Below, piece after piece: positions 44,178-53,830 of a DNA stretch of 64,000 nucleotides (position 1 is its first letter; the number at the start of each line of letters is the position of its first letter). Source of the stretch: Sagittula sp. P11. GTDB lineage: Bacteria; Pseudomonadota; Alphaproteobacteria; Rhodobacterales; Rhodobacteraceae. The DNA is taken from positions 62,001 to 126,000 of the forward strand of contig NZ_CP021914.1 of NCBI RefSeq assembly GCF_002814095.1. Reading direction: 5' to 3'. The position numbers and the translations under genes are program-made. The notes beneath the pieces are model-generated. The model searched no databases. It saw only the letters and a list, made by a program, of their open reading frames with translations, and was not told the DNA's origin.

Positions 44178-46504
44178 CAATCACCCCCTGCCGTGCCCTG
44201 GCATTCTTCGCAGAAGGCCTGGGGCGCCTGCAACACCGTCGCCTGGCTGGGCGCGCCCATGTTGAAGTCCACCGAGGGGCACTGCACCTTCATGCTGAAC
44301 GCCTTGATGGTGATGCCGGAGGCGTCCATCTCGATCGTGGCGCCGGGCGCGGCGATCGTGAACTTCTGCGTGGCGATCAGCGTGTGCTTCATCGTCTTGT
44401 TCAGGATGGACTTGCCGGAGGTCATCTCGATGTCCTCGCCGACATCGGTGGTCATCTTCTTGCCGACCTGCTCCTTCACCGCGCCGCCGACGTTCAGGAT
44501 CTTGGTCAGGCCGACCGATTCCACAGACGCGACCCCGGTGGTGTCCGAGCGGAAGTTCGACGCGAAGGTGTTGACCACGCCCGGGCTCTTGAACAGGGAA
44601 TAGCCGCTTTCGCCGTACTTGGAGCCGTCCTCGCGCAGCTTGTGGTTGGCGTCCTTGCCTTCCTCGTCGGCGCCGTGCATCCCCGTCCGTCCGGCCCCGC
44701 CGTCGCCGGAGATGAAACCGAGATCCTTGGCGCCGATGGTGCTGGCGAACTTGCCCAGGTCGCCGCCGGACGAGCCGCCGCCTTCGGACGCGCCCTTCTT
44801 CACCAGCGACTGCGACTTGCCCATCAGGCCGCCGATGCCGCCCAGCAGGTTCTTGATGTTGGGGCCGGTGCCGCCCGAGGAGATGTTGACCGAGCCGCCG
44901 GCCTCCATCTTCAGGTTGTTGCCGACCTCGACCATCTTGTTCATGCCGACGCTCTCGATGTCGTGCCGTTTCACCCGGCTGATCGAGTCGTTGAGCACCA
45001 GCCGCGACCAGTCCTGCTGCGCCTTGAAGGCGATGTTTTCCTGGCCCGGCTCGTCCTCGAAGACCATCTCGTTGAAGCCGGTGGCCTTGTGGCTGTCGGT
45101 GCGGAAGACCGACTTCGTCTTGTGGGCGGGCAGGGGGTAGGCGACCATGTTCTTGCCATTGTAGACGCAGCCCGTCACCAGCGGCTTGTCCGGGTCGCCG
45201 TCGAGGAATTCGACGACCACCTCCATCCCGATGCGCGGGATGATCATGCCGCCCCAGCTTCCGCCGCCCCAGTTCTGCGACACGCGGCAGCGCATGGAGC
45301 GCGCGTCGCTGAGGTCCCAGGGGAAGCGGACGAGGATGCGGCCGTATTCGTCGCAATCGATCTCTTCGCCCTCGGCGCCCACGACGAGCGCGGTCATCGG
45401 CCCGCGCACATCGGCGCGGCGGCTTTTCTTCTCCGGGATCAGCGGGGCGGTCACCGGCATCATCACGTAGCGCGCGGTAAAGGCGAACCCGTCGCCGGAG
45501 GTGCCGCCCGAGCCGTAGTTGTCGGAGGTGTAGGAATGGTGCGCGACAAGGCAGAGGTATTCGTCGCCCTTGCCCGGCACCTCCGAACTGTCGCCCGAAA
45601 CGGTGATCTTCAGGCCGGAGACGAGACCCACGATGTCGCCCATCGCCTCGTACCGCTTGTCATGGCCCTGCGCCCGGTCGAGCCCGAGCGAGACCATCTC
45701 GCCGCCGCGTCCGGGATCGAGGTAGTCGCCCGGCCAGTCGAAGCTTTCGATCTGCCCGTGCGCATAGGCGGCGCTGCCGGTCTGATCCTTCTCCATCACG
45801 GTGGTGGGCGTCTTGAAGTTGTAGTCTGTCATCCGGATGGCGCCGGTGGTCATCCGCCGTTCCGGGCGCCATTCCCACAGGTGTTCGGTGTCTTCCTGGT
45901 GGTGGCCGACGTAGGGCTTCACCGGGAAACTGCCCAGCACGTCGTGGCTTTCGACGGAATCGGTCAGCACCATGTCGTGGTTGCCGTCGCTCATCTTGAA
46001 GAAGTAGCTGATGCCGTGGCGTTCCATCATCCGCACGGCAAAGTCGAAGTCGCTTTCGTTGAACTGTACGGTGTATTCCAGCGTCGGGTAGGAGCCCTGG
46101 GTGTTGACCGTCAATGTCCCGTAGGGGCTCAGCAGCTCCTGGAGGATCTCGATCACGGTCTTCTCGTGGAAGATCCGCTGGTTGCGCCGCAGGGTCGCCA
46201 GCCAGAACCACGGCTTCAGCGTCAGCTCGTACCGGATGCCGTTGTCGCCGGCGCCCAGCCAGCGCGCCTCGGTCACCAGACCGCTGAAGAACTTGTCGGA
46301 GTCGTCCTGGGACTTGAGCGTCACCGTGGCGTTCGTGCCCAGCAGGTCATCGAAATTGATGTCCTCGTTTTCGGACAGGCATGCCACATGGTATTCGAAG
46401 AGCCCGTTCATCCGGTCCAAACCTTCGAACCGCTGGAGGACCAATACGTCCTTGCCGAGCGCGGTCGACAACTTCCCCATACGGGAATCTTGTTTCAAAG
46501 CCAT
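44177..46504 (-). CDS. vgrG: VgrG spike protein (TssI), type VI secretion
   Basis: 775 residues, start set at MALKQDSRMGKLSTALGKD since the earlier in-frame Met at 46552 would add 16 unrelated residues. The gp27-like part holds NEDINFDDLLGTNATVTLKS and FDFAVRMMERHGISYFF; the gp5 OB-fold part has CRVSQNWGGGSWGGMIIPRIGMEVVVEFLDGDPDKPLVTGCVYNG. A DUF2345-like beta tail ends near 760 (GATIEMDASGITIKAFSM). No C-terminal toxin extension. It opens a six- to seven-gene minus-strand effector island; no T6SS sheath or baseplate genes are in the window, so it is an orphan vgrG. Confidence 0.92.
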   Translation of the reverse strand: MALKQDSRMGKLSTALGKDVLVLQRFEGLDRMNGLFEYHVACLSENEDINFDDLLGTNATVTLKSQDDSDKFFSGLVTEARWLGAGDNGIRYELTLKPWFWLATLRRNQRIFHEKTVIEILQELLSPYGTLTVNTQGSYPTLEYTVQFNESDFDFAVRMMERHGISYFFKMSDGNHDMVLTDSVESHDVLGSFPVKPYVGHHQEDTEHLWEWRPERRMTTGAIRMTDYNFKTPTTVMEKDQTGSAAYAHGQIESFDWPGDYLDPGRGGEMVSLGLDRAQGHDKRYEAMGDIVGLVSGLKITVSGDSSEVPGKGDEYLCLVAHHSYTSDNYGSGGTSGDGFAFTARYVMMPVTAPLIPEKKSRRADVRGPMTALVVGAEGEEIDCDEYGRILVRFPWDLSDARSMRCRVSQNWGGGSWGGMIIPRIGMEVVVEFLDGDPDKPLVTGCVYNGKNMVAYPLPAHKTKSVFRTDSHKATGFNEMVFEDEPGQENIAFKAQQDWSRLVLNDSISRVKRHDIESVGMNKMVEVGNNLKMEAGGSVNISSGGTGPNIKNLLGGIGGLMGKSQSLVKKGASEGGGSSGGDLGKFASTIGAKDLGFISGDGGAGRTGMHGADEEGKDANHKLREDGSKYGESGYSLFKSPGVVNTFASNFRSDTTGVASVESVGLTKILNVGGAVKEQVGKKMTTDVGEDIEMTSGKSILNKTMKHTLIATQKFTIAAPGATIEMDASGITIKAFSMKVQCPSVDFNMGAPSQATVLQAPQAFCEECQGTAGGD

Positions 46505-46662
46505 CGTTCGAACCTGATTTAATCCAAAGTGATAGTACCTTAGACAACCCATGGTGCAACGTCAAAACCGGCTGCGGGCGGGCTGTCCATTTTCAATGAC
46601 ATTACCAGTCGTCACCAGCATATGGGCACGCGAACGGATTCCGGAAGTCATTTATTCAATAC

Positions 46663-46690
46663 CCCCGCTGCCGGACCCGGTCCGGCGGGG
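46663..46690 (-). terminator. Terminator-like hairpin after the FDH-locus sensor kinase
   Basis: CCGGA/TCCGG with a 5-nt loop, extended by a CCCCG/CGGGG outer stem with a 3-nt bulge. It sits 2 bp beyond the kinase stop and before the vgrG gene, followed on the minus strand by GTATTGAATAAA. It separates the FDH accessory operon from the VgrG island. Confidence 0.55.
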
Positions 46691-46692
46691 AC

Positions 46693-48669
46693 TCAGGTCT
46701 CGCCCGAGGCGGGAAGCCAGACGAGGAACTCCGCGCCGCCCTCCGGCGGGTTGCGGTAGCTGATCCGCCCCCCGGCGCGCTGGATCAGGGTCTGCGAAAT
46801 CGACAGACCCAGACCCGTGCCCTCTGCCTGCTTGGTGGTGAAGAAGGGGTCGAACACCGTGTCGAGAAGCTTCTCCGGCACGCCCGGCCCGGTGTCGCGC
46901 ACCCTGAGCGCCGCGCCCGGGCGGCCGTTGCGGTCCTCTGCGTCCAGCGTCAGGAAGATCGTGCCGCTGTGCTCCATCGCGTGCACGGCATTCACCACGA
47001 GGTTGATGACCACCTGCTGCATCTCACCGGCCCCGATGGCGACGCGGGGGGCCTCTGCCAGCGCGGTTTCGACACGGATGTCGGCGCGGGTCAGGACGTG
47101 TTCCACCAGCACGAGGCAGTCGCGCACCACCGGGGCAAGGTCCACCGCGCGTTCCGTCCCCGAGAAGTCGTCGGGCCGGGCGAATTGCAGCAGCTTGCCG
47201 ACGATGGCGTTGATCCGCGCGACCTGCCCGTCGATCAGGTCGATCTCTGTCTGGACGGGTTGGGCGGCGTCGCCCAGCGTCTCGCGCAGCACGTCGAGGT
47301 TGCCCTGGATGACCGCCACCGGGTTGTTGATCTCATGCGCGACGCCGGCGGTGATCTCGCCGATGGAGGCAAGCTTTTCGCTCATCACCAGTTGCCGCCA
47401 GGTGTCCTCCAGCTTGGCGTTGGCCTCGCGCAGTTCGGCGGTGCGTTCCTCGACCCTCTGGTTCAGCTCGGACGCCCATGCGCGCAGCTGTGTGTCGCGC
47501 TCCTGCACCTGGTCGAGAAGGTCGTCGAGGTGTCCCGCCACCTGTCCGATCTCGTCCCCGGAGCGGGGCACGGCATTGCGGGCGGACAGGTCGCCGTCCT
47601 GCACGCGCCGCATGGTCCGGGTCATCTGTTCCAGCGGGTCGAAGACGCCCTTGGCCAGCCACAGGAACAGGGGCGCGGACAGCAGCACCACGGCGGCGAA
47701 GGCGGCCAGCATGATGACGAAGGCGGTGCGCTTGGCATGGGTGAAGGGCGCTTCGAGGAAACCGACGTAGAGCATGCCCACCGCCTCGCCGAAACTGTCG
47801 TGCAGCGGCAGGTAGCCGGAGATGTACCAGTCGTTGACGACGAAGGCCCGGTCGAGCCATGTCTCCTGCTCGTCCAGCACCTGCCTGCGCACCACGGCAG
47901 AGACCCGCGTGCCAAGCGCGCGCACATCCTCGAACAGGCGCACGTTGGTCGAGACCCGCACGTCGTCGAGGAACAGCGTCGCGGTGCCCTGCCGGTCGCC
48001 GCCGGTGACGGCGTTCAGGTAGACCAGCGCGTTGATCGTGTCGATGAACTGCAGGTTGCGGTTCAGGAGGATGCCGCCCACCAGCGCGCCGTCATGGCCG
48101 GGCAGGCGGACGGGCGTCGCGGCGTGCACGACCATGCCGCGGTCCTCGACCGTGCGGTCGGTGGGCACGGCGGCGCGGGTCGGGATCAGCTCGATCCGCG
48201 CGCGGGCGGCCAGATCGGGTGAGAAGGCGGTGAGCGTCTCGGCGTCGAAGAGGTCGATGGCGGTGGCGGGCGTGCCCTTCAGCGCACTGTCGATCACCGG
48301 CCAGTCCGACGTCTGCCCGCCCGGCAGGTAATAGAGGATGTCGAGCCCGAGCGCCCGCCGCGTGTCGTCGAGATATGCCTGCAACGCGGCCTCGGAGGCG
48401 TCGAGTTCTTCGGCGAAACCGACGCTGCCCGCCACGCCGGACAGGTCCTCGCCGGTGGTGGTCATGATCCGGGCAAGGTATTGCTCGGCGATGCGCAGGT
48501 CGGATTCGACGTTTGCGATCAGCACCTTGTCGTAGTCCGCCGTCCAGCGGGTCATGCCCACCAGCAGCAGGAGGGGCGTCAGGATAACCAGCGGCGCCAG
48601 CGCAAGGAACAGCAGCCGCACCCGGATGGAACGCAGCGGGCTGCGCCGGGGTGGGGCTGTCCCGGTCAC
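46693..48669 (-). CDS. Membrane sensor histidine kinase with Cache-type sensor, FDH-locus
   Basis: 658 residues from GTG 48669, which overlaps the DUF6505 stop (GTGA); a longer frame upstream belongs to other genes. TM1 is at 17-39; a large periplasmic Cache-like domain (40-314) with GMVVHAATPVRL and DWYISGYLPLHDSFGEAVGMLYVGF follows; TM2 is at 315-338, a HAMP domain at 339-392, a coiled coil to 430, then HisKA (ASIGEITAGVAHEINNP, phospho-His445) and a HATPase domain. No cognate regulator is adjacent; the NtrC-like regulator at 62755, on the far side of the FDH locus, is the likely partner. Confidence 0.88.
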   Translation of the reverse strand: MTGTAPPRRSPLRSIRVRLLFLALAPLVILTPLLLLVGMTRWTADYDKVLIANVESDLRIAEQYLARIMTTTGEDLSGVAGSVGFAEELDASEAALQAYLDDTRRALGLDILYYLPGGQTSDWPVIDSALKGTPATAIDLFDAETLTAFSPDLAARARIELIPTRAAVPTDRTVEDRGMVVHAATPVRLPGHDGALVGGILLNRNLQFIDTINALVYLNAVTGGDRQGTATLFLDDVRVSTNVRLFEDVRALGTRVSAVVRRQVLDEQETWLDRAFVVNDWYISGYLPLHDSFGEAVGMLYVGFLEAPFTHAKRTAFVIMLAAFAAVVLLSAPLFLWLAKGVFDPLEQMTRTMRRVQDGDLSARNAVPRSGDEIGQVAGHLDDLLDQVQERDTQLRAWASELNQRVEERTAELREANAKLEDTWRQLVMSEKLASIGEITAGVAHEINNPVAVIQGNLDVLRETLGDAAQPVQTEIDLIDGQVARINAIVGKLLQFARPDDFSGTERAVDLAPVVRDCLVLVEHVLTRADIRVETALAEAPRVAIGAGEMQQVVINLVVNAVHAMEHSGTIFLTLDAEDRNGRPGAALRVRDTGPGVPEKLLDTVFDPFFTTKQAEGTGLGLSISQTLIQRAGGRISYRNPPEGGAEFLVWLPASGET

Positions 48670-49145
48670 TCGTCCAGCGAGCCGTGCACGGCGAACTGGT
48701 CGAGGTCGGCATCCTCCGGATCGATCACACGGAAAACCTCGCGCACGCCGGCCTCGGTCAGGTCGCGCATGACGGTCAGCAGGGTGTTGGGCGCGTGTTC
48801 CTCGCAGAGGTCGGCCATGTGGAAGATCTCTTCGCGGGCGACGGGGCGGGCGGCATCGACCGAGGGCGCGCCGTAGTAAGTGACGAAGTGCTGCGCCAGC
48901 TTCACCTCGAGGTCGGCGACCTCTTCGGGCGTGACGGGGGTGACGGCGACGAAGGTGACGCGCCCGCCGGTTTCCAGCCCCAGCCAGCCGTTGGCGAAGG
49001 CCTGCCGCTGCTTGCCGGTGAGGTCGCCCTCCGTCCAGTCGGAGAACTCGAACCCGCCGGAGATGCACCATTCCCCGGTGCGCGCCGGGTTGGCAAAGAC
49101 GTACTGGTCGCTTTCGTCCACGTGGATCGCGCGGGCGAGGTTCAT
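48666..49145 (-). CDS. DUF6505-type conserved protein of the FDH locus
   Basis: 159 residues, soluble, acidic. Features: RAIHVDESDQYVFANPARTGEWCISGGFEFSD near the N-terminus and VTFVAVTPVTPEEVADLEVKLAQHFVTYYGAPS in the middle. It matches small proteins regularly found beside formate dehydrogenase genes in Rhodobacterales. Start and stop overlap both neighbours by 4 bp, so it is part of one translated unit with the ligase-like gene and the kinase. Function unknown. Confidence 0.75.
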   Translation of the reverse strand: MNLARAIHVDESDQYVFANPARTGEWCISGGFEFSDWTEGDLTGKQRQAFANGWLGLETGGRVTFVAVTPVTPEEVADLEVKLAQHFVTYYGAPSVDAARPVAREEIFHMADLCEEHAPNTLLTVMRDLTEAGVREVFRVIDPEDADLDQFAVHGSLDE

Positions 49146-49843
49146 GGCGTGTCCTCCAGCAGGGTGGTGAGCGAGATCAGGTGGGTGCCATCCGCGTCGC
49201 GCAGGAGCATCCCGAAGTCTTCGTCGACGCCGAGGAAGGTGCCCTTGCGGCCGTCGTGCACCGTGTCGTCGCCAACGCCATGCGCCAGCCCGCGCCATTC
49301 GGCGGCCAGCGCGCGGGGGCCCGCGTCTTCCCACTTGGCGATCCAGTTGAGGGTGTGGCGGGCCCATGCCTCGACCAGCATCCCGGGATCGACGTCGGCG
49401 CAGCCTTCGGCGTAAAGCGCGGTGCGGTCCGGGTCCGTCCCCGTGTCCTCCGTCAGCGGCAGCAGGATGAGCTGCCAGGCGATCACCAGCCAGTCGGGCA
49501 CGGCCTCCGGATCGGTGGAAGACGCAAAGGCCCGCATCCGGCCGCAGAGCGCGCCGTTGACCCGCAGCCCGCCGTTCCAGCCCAGGTGCACGGCCACTTC
49601 GGGCGGGGCGAGGGCGCCAAGCGCGTTCTGGAAGCCCACGCCACAAAGGGGCAGCATGGTCATCGCCTGCGCCAGCGGCACCTCGGGGGCAAAGACCAGC
49701 GCGGCCCCCACCTGGTCCGAGGCGATGCGGTACGTGATGAGGCCCGCATCCACCCCCTGGATCGCCCGCAGGATCGCCGTCTCTGCCGGGTCGCCGTCGA
49801 CCTTCTCGCCGAACATGGCCGGGGGGAAGGCGAGGTCGCTCAT
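49142..49843 (-). CDS. Lipoate/biotin protein ligase-like protein with DUF4444 tail
   Basis: 233 residues. The fold is that of the BPL/LplA/LipB ligases: [36 protein letters not shown] early, [12 protein letters not shown] with the nucleotide-binding strand, and a DUF4444 tail near [25 protein letters not shown]. Whether it attaches lipoate or biotin to anything here is unknown; its constant place in the FDH locus suggests an assembly role. ATG 49843 overlaps the Mrp stop (ATGA). Confidence 0.78.
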   Translation of the reverse strand: MSDLAFPPAMFGEKVDGDPAETAILRAIQGVDAGLITYRIASDQVGAALVFAPEVPLAQAMTMLPLCGVGFQNALGALAPPEVAVHLGWNGGLRVNGALCGRMRAFASSTDPEAVPDWLVIAWQLILLPLTEDTGTDPDRTALYAEGCADVDPGMLVEAWARHTLNWIAKWEDAGPRALAAEWRGLAHGVGDDTVHDGRKGTFLGVDEDFGMLLRDADGTHLISLTTLLEDTP

Positions 49844-50889
49844 GCCAGCGCACCCTTGATGAGCGCGGTGGCCACCGCGTGGAAACCCTGCGCCTGCGGG
49901 CTGTCGGGCTGGCTGACCACGATGGGCGCGCCGCCGTCCGACGCCAGCCGGATCTGCAGGTCCAGCGGGATCTCTGCCAGCAGGGGCACGCCCAGCTTTG
50001 CCGCCTCTGCCGCGACGCCGCCATGGCCGAAGACGTGTTCCTCGTGCCCGCACTTGGAGCAGATGTGCGTCGACATGTTCTCGATCATCCCGAGGATCGG
50101 GACGTTCAGCTGTTTGAACATGTCGATGCCCTTGCGCGCGTCCAGAAGCGCCACGTCCTGCGGGGTGGAGACGATGACTGCACCGTCCACCTGCGCCTTC
50201 TGTGCCAGCGTCATCTGCACGTCGCCGGTGCCGGGCGGCAGGTCGACGATCAGCACGTCGAGCGCGCCCCATTGCACCTGCATCATCATCTGCTGCAGCG
50301 CGCCCATCAGCATCGGACCGCGCCAGACCACGGCCTGGTCCTCGTTGGTCATCAGGCCGATGGACATCATGGTGACGCCGTGGTTGCGCAGCGGCAGGAT
50401 CGTCTTGCCGTCGGGCGAGGCGGGGCGGCCGGAGACCCCCAGCATCCTCGGCTGCGACGGGCCGTAGACGTCGGCGTCCAGCAGGCCCACGCGCTTACCC
50501 TGCTGCGCCAGCGAGCAGGCGAGGTTGGCGGACACCGTGGACTTGCCCACGCCGCCCTTGCCGGAGGCGATGGCGATCAGGTGATCGACGCCGGGGATCT
50601 TTTGCGGGCCCTGCGGCTTCGGTTTCGGCTTGGCGCCGAGGCCGGGCGGCGGGGCGTCTGCGGTCACCGCGATGTTGACGTTGCCCACGCCGGCGGCGGC
50701 CAGCGCCTCTTCGGCCTTCGTCTTGACCGGCTGCCACTTGTCGGCCTGTCCCGGCGGGACCTCCAGCACGAAGCGCACGCCGCTGTCGGCCACGCCGAGC
50801 GCACGGACCACGCCGGCGGCCACGATGTCCTCGCCCGAGGGCGCGGAGACGGTCTTCAGGATCTCGAGGATCTCTTCACGCGATGCCAA
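49840..50889 (-). CDS. Mrp/NBP35-type iron-sulfur cluster carrier ATPase (ApbC)
   Basis: 349 residues. An N-terminal DUF59-like domain ([18 protein letters not shown]) is joined to a P-loop domain with the deviant Walker [10 protein letters not shown] near 110-118 and the C-terminal cluster-bridging CxxC ([14 protein letters not shown]). Carries 4Fe-4S clusters to target enzymes in the cytosol. In this operon it probably matures the many iron-sulfur clusters of the FDH subunits. Confidence 0.92.
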   Translation of the reverse strand: MASREEILEILKTVSAPSGEDIVAAGVVRALGVADSGVRFVLEVPPGQADKWQPVKTKAEEALAAAGVGNVNIAVTADAPPPGLGAKPKPKPQGPQKIPGVDHLIAIASGKGGVGKSTVSANLACSLAQQGKRVGLLDADVYGPSQPRMLGVSGRPASPDGKTILPLRNHGVTMMSIGLMTNEDQAVVWRGPMLMGALQQMMMQVQWGALDVLIVDLPPGTGDVQMTLAQKAQVDGAVIVSTPQDVALLDARKGIDMFKQLNVPILGMIENMSTHICSKCGHEEHVFGHGGVAAEAAKLGVPLLAEIPLDLQIRLASDGGAPIVVSQPDSPQAQGFHAVATALIKGALA

Positions 50890-50892
50890 GGT

Positions 50893-51084
50893 TTACTCCT
50901 GACCCTTGATCTCGCCCGTGACCTCATGGGTCAGGCCAAGCTCGGGGATTGTGATGACGGCCTTGACCGGAAAGGACTTTCCGGCGGTGTCGGCGTCGCG
51001 CATCGCCTCTTCGATGGCCTGTTGCGAGGTCACGCCGACCTGCTTGAGGAACTTGCGCATGGACATGTTGAAATCGTCGCTCAT
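50893..51084 (-). CDS. DUF6494-type small protein of the FDH locus
   Basis: 63 residues: SDDFNMSMRKFLKQVGVTSQ then a helix and FPVKAVITIPELGLTHEVTGEI. Soluble, no cysteines. First gene of the minus-strand accessory operon (DUF6494, Mrp, ligase-like, DUF6505, kinase), divergent from the cytochrome gene at 51141; the 56-bp gap must hold both promoters. Function unknown. Confidence 0.75.
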   Translation of the reverse strand: MSDDFNMSMRKFLKQVGVTSQQAIEEAMRDADTAGKSFPVKAVITIPELGLTHEVTGEIKGQE

Positions 51085-51140
51085 TGGATCGCTCCCTGAG
51101 ATGTTGACGCATGGCGCGCCCGGCCCATAGGCTGGACGGC

Positions 51141-51878
51141 ATGCGTGTCTGGTTGCTGATACTGGCCCTTGCCGTGCTGCCCTTCAAGGCGGTCGCACAG
51201 GATCGTGCCGTTCGTCTGTTCGCGCCGGAGCCGCTGGTGGCCTCCGGTCTGCTGGACTACATCCTGCCGCGCTTCAGGCTGAAGACGCAGGTGCAGGTGG
51301 AGGTCGTGGATGACCCGGCCGCCGCGCAGATGGTGCTGAGCGAGGACGGCACGCCGCTGTTTGAAGGCGCGGGCGCGGTCTGGTCCATGCAGGTCACCGA
51401 TCAGACGGAGTGGACGGCGAAGCTGGCGGACTGGCTGACCGGAGAGGTCGGGCGCAACACCGTGACCTCCTACGCGCCGGAAGGCGAGGCGCTGTTCACC
51501 CTGCCGAAGCCGAAGGAGCGCGAGGTCGCGGCATTTGTCCCCGACGGCGACGCCGCGCTGGGGCTTGAGGTCTCGCGCCTGAAATGCGGGCGCTGCCACG
51601 CCGTCGAAGAGGGTGGCGCGCTGCGCAGCATCGGCTCCACCCCCAGCTTCATGGTCATGCGCGCCTTCCCGGACTGGGTCGACCGATTCATGGGGTTCTA
51701 CGCGTTGAACCCGCACCCAGCCTTTACCCAGATCGAGGGCGTCTCGCCGCCGTTCGACGAGGCACGGCCCAGCCCGATCGTCCCCATGGAGATGACGCTG
51801 GACGAGGTCGACGCGGTGTTGGCCTATGTCGCGGCGATGGAGGCCGCCGACCTCGGCGCGCCGCTGGATTTCCGCTGA
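51141..51878 (+). CDS. c-type cytochrome with binding-protein-like N-terminus
   Basis: 245 residues, start ATG 51141. Sec signal peptide 1-19 (ILALAVLPFKAVAQD). A single heme c site, CGRCH, lies at about residue 148, in LKCGRCHAVEEGGALRSIGSTPSFMVMRAFPDW, with Met as possible axial ligand. The preceding ~120 residues look like a truncated periplasmic-binding lobe (VRLFAPEPLVASGLLDYILPRF). Periplasmic; may accept electrons from FDH. It converges on the 4Fe-4S gene with a 2-bp gap. Confidence 0.78.
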   Translation: MRVWLLILALAVLPFKAVAQDRAVRLFAPEPLVASGLLDYILPRFRLKTQVQVEVVDDPAAAQMVLSEDGTPLFEGAGAVWSMQVTDQTEWTAKLADWLTGEVGRNTVTSYAPEGEALFTLPKPKEREVAAFVPDGDAALGLEVSRLKCGRCHAVEEGGALRSIGSTPSFMVMRAFPDWVDRFMGFYALNPHPAFTQIEGVSPPFDEARPSPIVPMEMTLDEVDAVLAYVAAMEAADLGAPLDFR

Positions 51879-51880
51879 CA

Positions 51881-53830
51881 TCAGTGGTCGCGCCGCTTTG
51901 ACAGGTAGTCCTCGGTGGTGCGCGGCCGCGGGCGCGGCTTGCTGGCGAAGGGATTGTCGTCGGAGTGGTACTGCGCGTTGATCCGGCAGTCGTCGCACAT
52001 CTGGACCATGCGCAGCCGGTCGCCCGCGAACATGGAATGCGACTGCAGCTTTTCGGTGATCTTTTCCACCGTCGACTTCACCCCGAAGAGCTTGCCGCAT
52101 TCGATGCAGGCGAAGGGCTCCTCTTCCTTCAGGATGCGCTGGGTCAGGGCCGCGGGTGTCAGGTCGAGCTGCGGCTGAAGGCTGATCGCCGCCTCCGGGC
52201 AGACGTTGGCGCAGAGACCGCATTGCAGGCAGGCGTCCTCCTGGAAGCGCAGCTCCGGCCGGTCGGGGTTGTCGCCAAGCGCGCCCGAAGGGCAGAGCGA
52301 CACGCAGGACAGGCAGAGCGTGCAGGCGTCCTGATCCACCAGAACGGCCCCGTAGGGCGCGCCCTCGGGCAGGGGCAGGACCTCGGCCACCGGGTTCAGC
52401 GCCCGCGCCGCCTGACGGGTGATCTGGCGGCGGGTGCCCATGGGCCTGACGTTCGCGGTGTCGAGCGGCTGAGGCGCCTCGGCGCCGTAGAGCGTGTCGG
52501 AGAGCGCTTCGGGGTCGGGCGTGTCGATCACCGTCACGCGGGTGGCGCCGCCGATGGCGCGGGCCAGTTCGACCTGCGGGCCGATCGCCTCCATGTCCGC
52601 CTTCGGTCCCGGCAGCAGCGCGACGGAGGCGAACCCGGCGGCCAGCGCCGCGACGATCTCTGCATGGCCGAAGGCGCCGACCTTCGGCAATTCCAGCGGG
52701 ATCACGTCGGCGGGCAGGCCGGTGTGGTGGCGGGAGGCGAGGCGGATCATCTCGGCCCCGTGGTCGTCGTGGACCAGCAGGCGCGGCGCGGTGCCACCCG
52801 CGTCGAGGAAGGCCTTCGCCAGCGTCTGGACCCGGCGCATGGTCAGGTCCACCGGTGGGGCGTCGTAGCTGATCGCGCCGGAGGGGCAGACCGCCGAACA
52901 GGCGCCGCAGCCCGCGCAGATCAGCGGGTCGACGGAGACATGTTCGCCGTCCGGCGTGATCGCGCCCGTGGGGCAGAGGTCGAGGCAGCGGGTGCAGCCG
53001 GTCTGCTCGGCCCGGGAATGGGCGCAGAGCAGCGGCTCCATCCGGACGTGCATCGTCTTCTCGAAGGTGCCGGTCAGGTGCGACGCGGCGAGGATCGCGG
53101 CAGAAACGGCGGCGGCGTGGTTCGGATCGGCGCGCAGGTAACCCTCGCGCTTTTCGTGCGCCGGGAAGAGGGGCGTGTCACCCCGAAGATCCAGGAGGAT
53201 ATCGCACTGGGAGGCGCCGCCGTCGCGCGGTTCCGTCAGGGTGAAGCCGCCGCGCCCGCCGGGCTCGACCATGCGCAGCGCGTCGATCACCACCTCGAAC
53301 TGTCCGAGCGCGCCCTTGGCGCGTCTCAGCCGGCCGGTGATGACGTCGAAGGCGCGGGTGTCGGGAATGTCCGCGCCGGGCGGCAGCAGGACGGTGACGC
53401 CAAGGTGATCCCTGAGCTGTTCGGCGGCAGCCAGCGCGGCCTCTGCCGGGCCGACGATCAGGCACAGCCCTTCGGAAATCACGTCGATGGTCTTTTCCGG
53501 CGCGGCGGGCAGCATCGCCTCGGCCACCAGCGCGGACATTTTGGCCACCTTGGAGGCCGGATCGGCGCTCCACCCCGCCCGGTCGCGCAGGTCGAGGGTA
53601 GGGGGCGCGGCAAGGTCCATGTCCTCTGCGAGGGCCTCGAAAACCCGGGCCTCCTGGGTGCAGCAGAAAATTGTGTCACCCTGCGTCAAGGCCTCTGCGG
53701 CGCGGGGCAGCTCCTTCGTGCAGAGCGCCGAACAGGGGGGGCGGACTTCCAGCCCGGTGGTGCGCGACAGGGCCTCTGCGTCGATCTTCTGCGAGCCGAG
53801 ACAATCGCATGTAATCAAGGACTTGATCAT
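51881..53830 (-). CDS. Multi-cluster 4Fe-4S ferredoxin-type protein of the FDH locus
   Basis: 649 residues, soluble. ATG 53830 has GGAGGAA just upstream; longer frames are not supported. Two ferredoxin-like cluster pairs are seen: CTRCLDLCPTGAI with CAGCGACSAVCPSGAI (middle) and CTLCLSCVSLCPSGAL with CLQCGLCANVCPEAAI (C-terminal), plus extra Cys motifs CIECGK and CDDC near the end and a Cys-rich N-terminus. Could pass electrons or serve in assembly of FDH. Such proteins regularly sit beside DUF3305/DUF3306 in Rhodobacterales. Divergent from DUF3305. Confidence 0.82.
   Translation of the reverse strand: MIKSLITCDCLGSQKIDAEALSRTTGLEVRPPCSALCTKELPRAAEALTQGDTIFCCTQEARVFEALAEDMDLAAPPTLDLRDRAGWSADPASKVAKMSALVAEAMLPAAPEKTIDVISEGLCLIVGPAEAALAAAEQLRDHLGVTVLLPPGADIPDTRAFDVITGRLRRAKGALGQFEVVIDALRMVEPGGRGGFTLTEPRDGGASQCDILLDLRGDTPLFPAHEKREGYLRADPNHAAAVSAAILAASHLTGTFEKTMHVRMEPLLCAHSRAEQTGCTRCLDLCPTGAITPDGEHVSVDPLICAGCGACSAVCPSGAISYDAPPVDLTMRRVQTLAKAFLDAGGTAPRLLVHDDHGAEMIRLASRHHTGLPADVIPLELPKVGAFGHAEIVAALAAGFASVALLPGPKADMEAIGPQVELARAIGGATRVTVIDTPDPEALSDTLYGAEAPQPLDTANVRPMGTRRQITRQAARALNPVAEVLPLPEGAPYGAVLVDQDACTLCLSCVSLCPSGALGDNPDRPELRFQEDACLQCGLCANVCPEAAISLQPQLDLTPAALTQRILKEEEPFACIECGKLFGVKSTVEKITEKLQSHSMFAGDRLRMVQMCDDCRINAQYHSDDNPFASKPRPRPRTTEDYLSKRRDH

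Noticed and set aside
44177-44180. TTG start for the DUF4123 gene
   Set aside because: The next codon is ATG at 44177, overlapping the VgrG stop as TGATG, which is the more usual arrangement.
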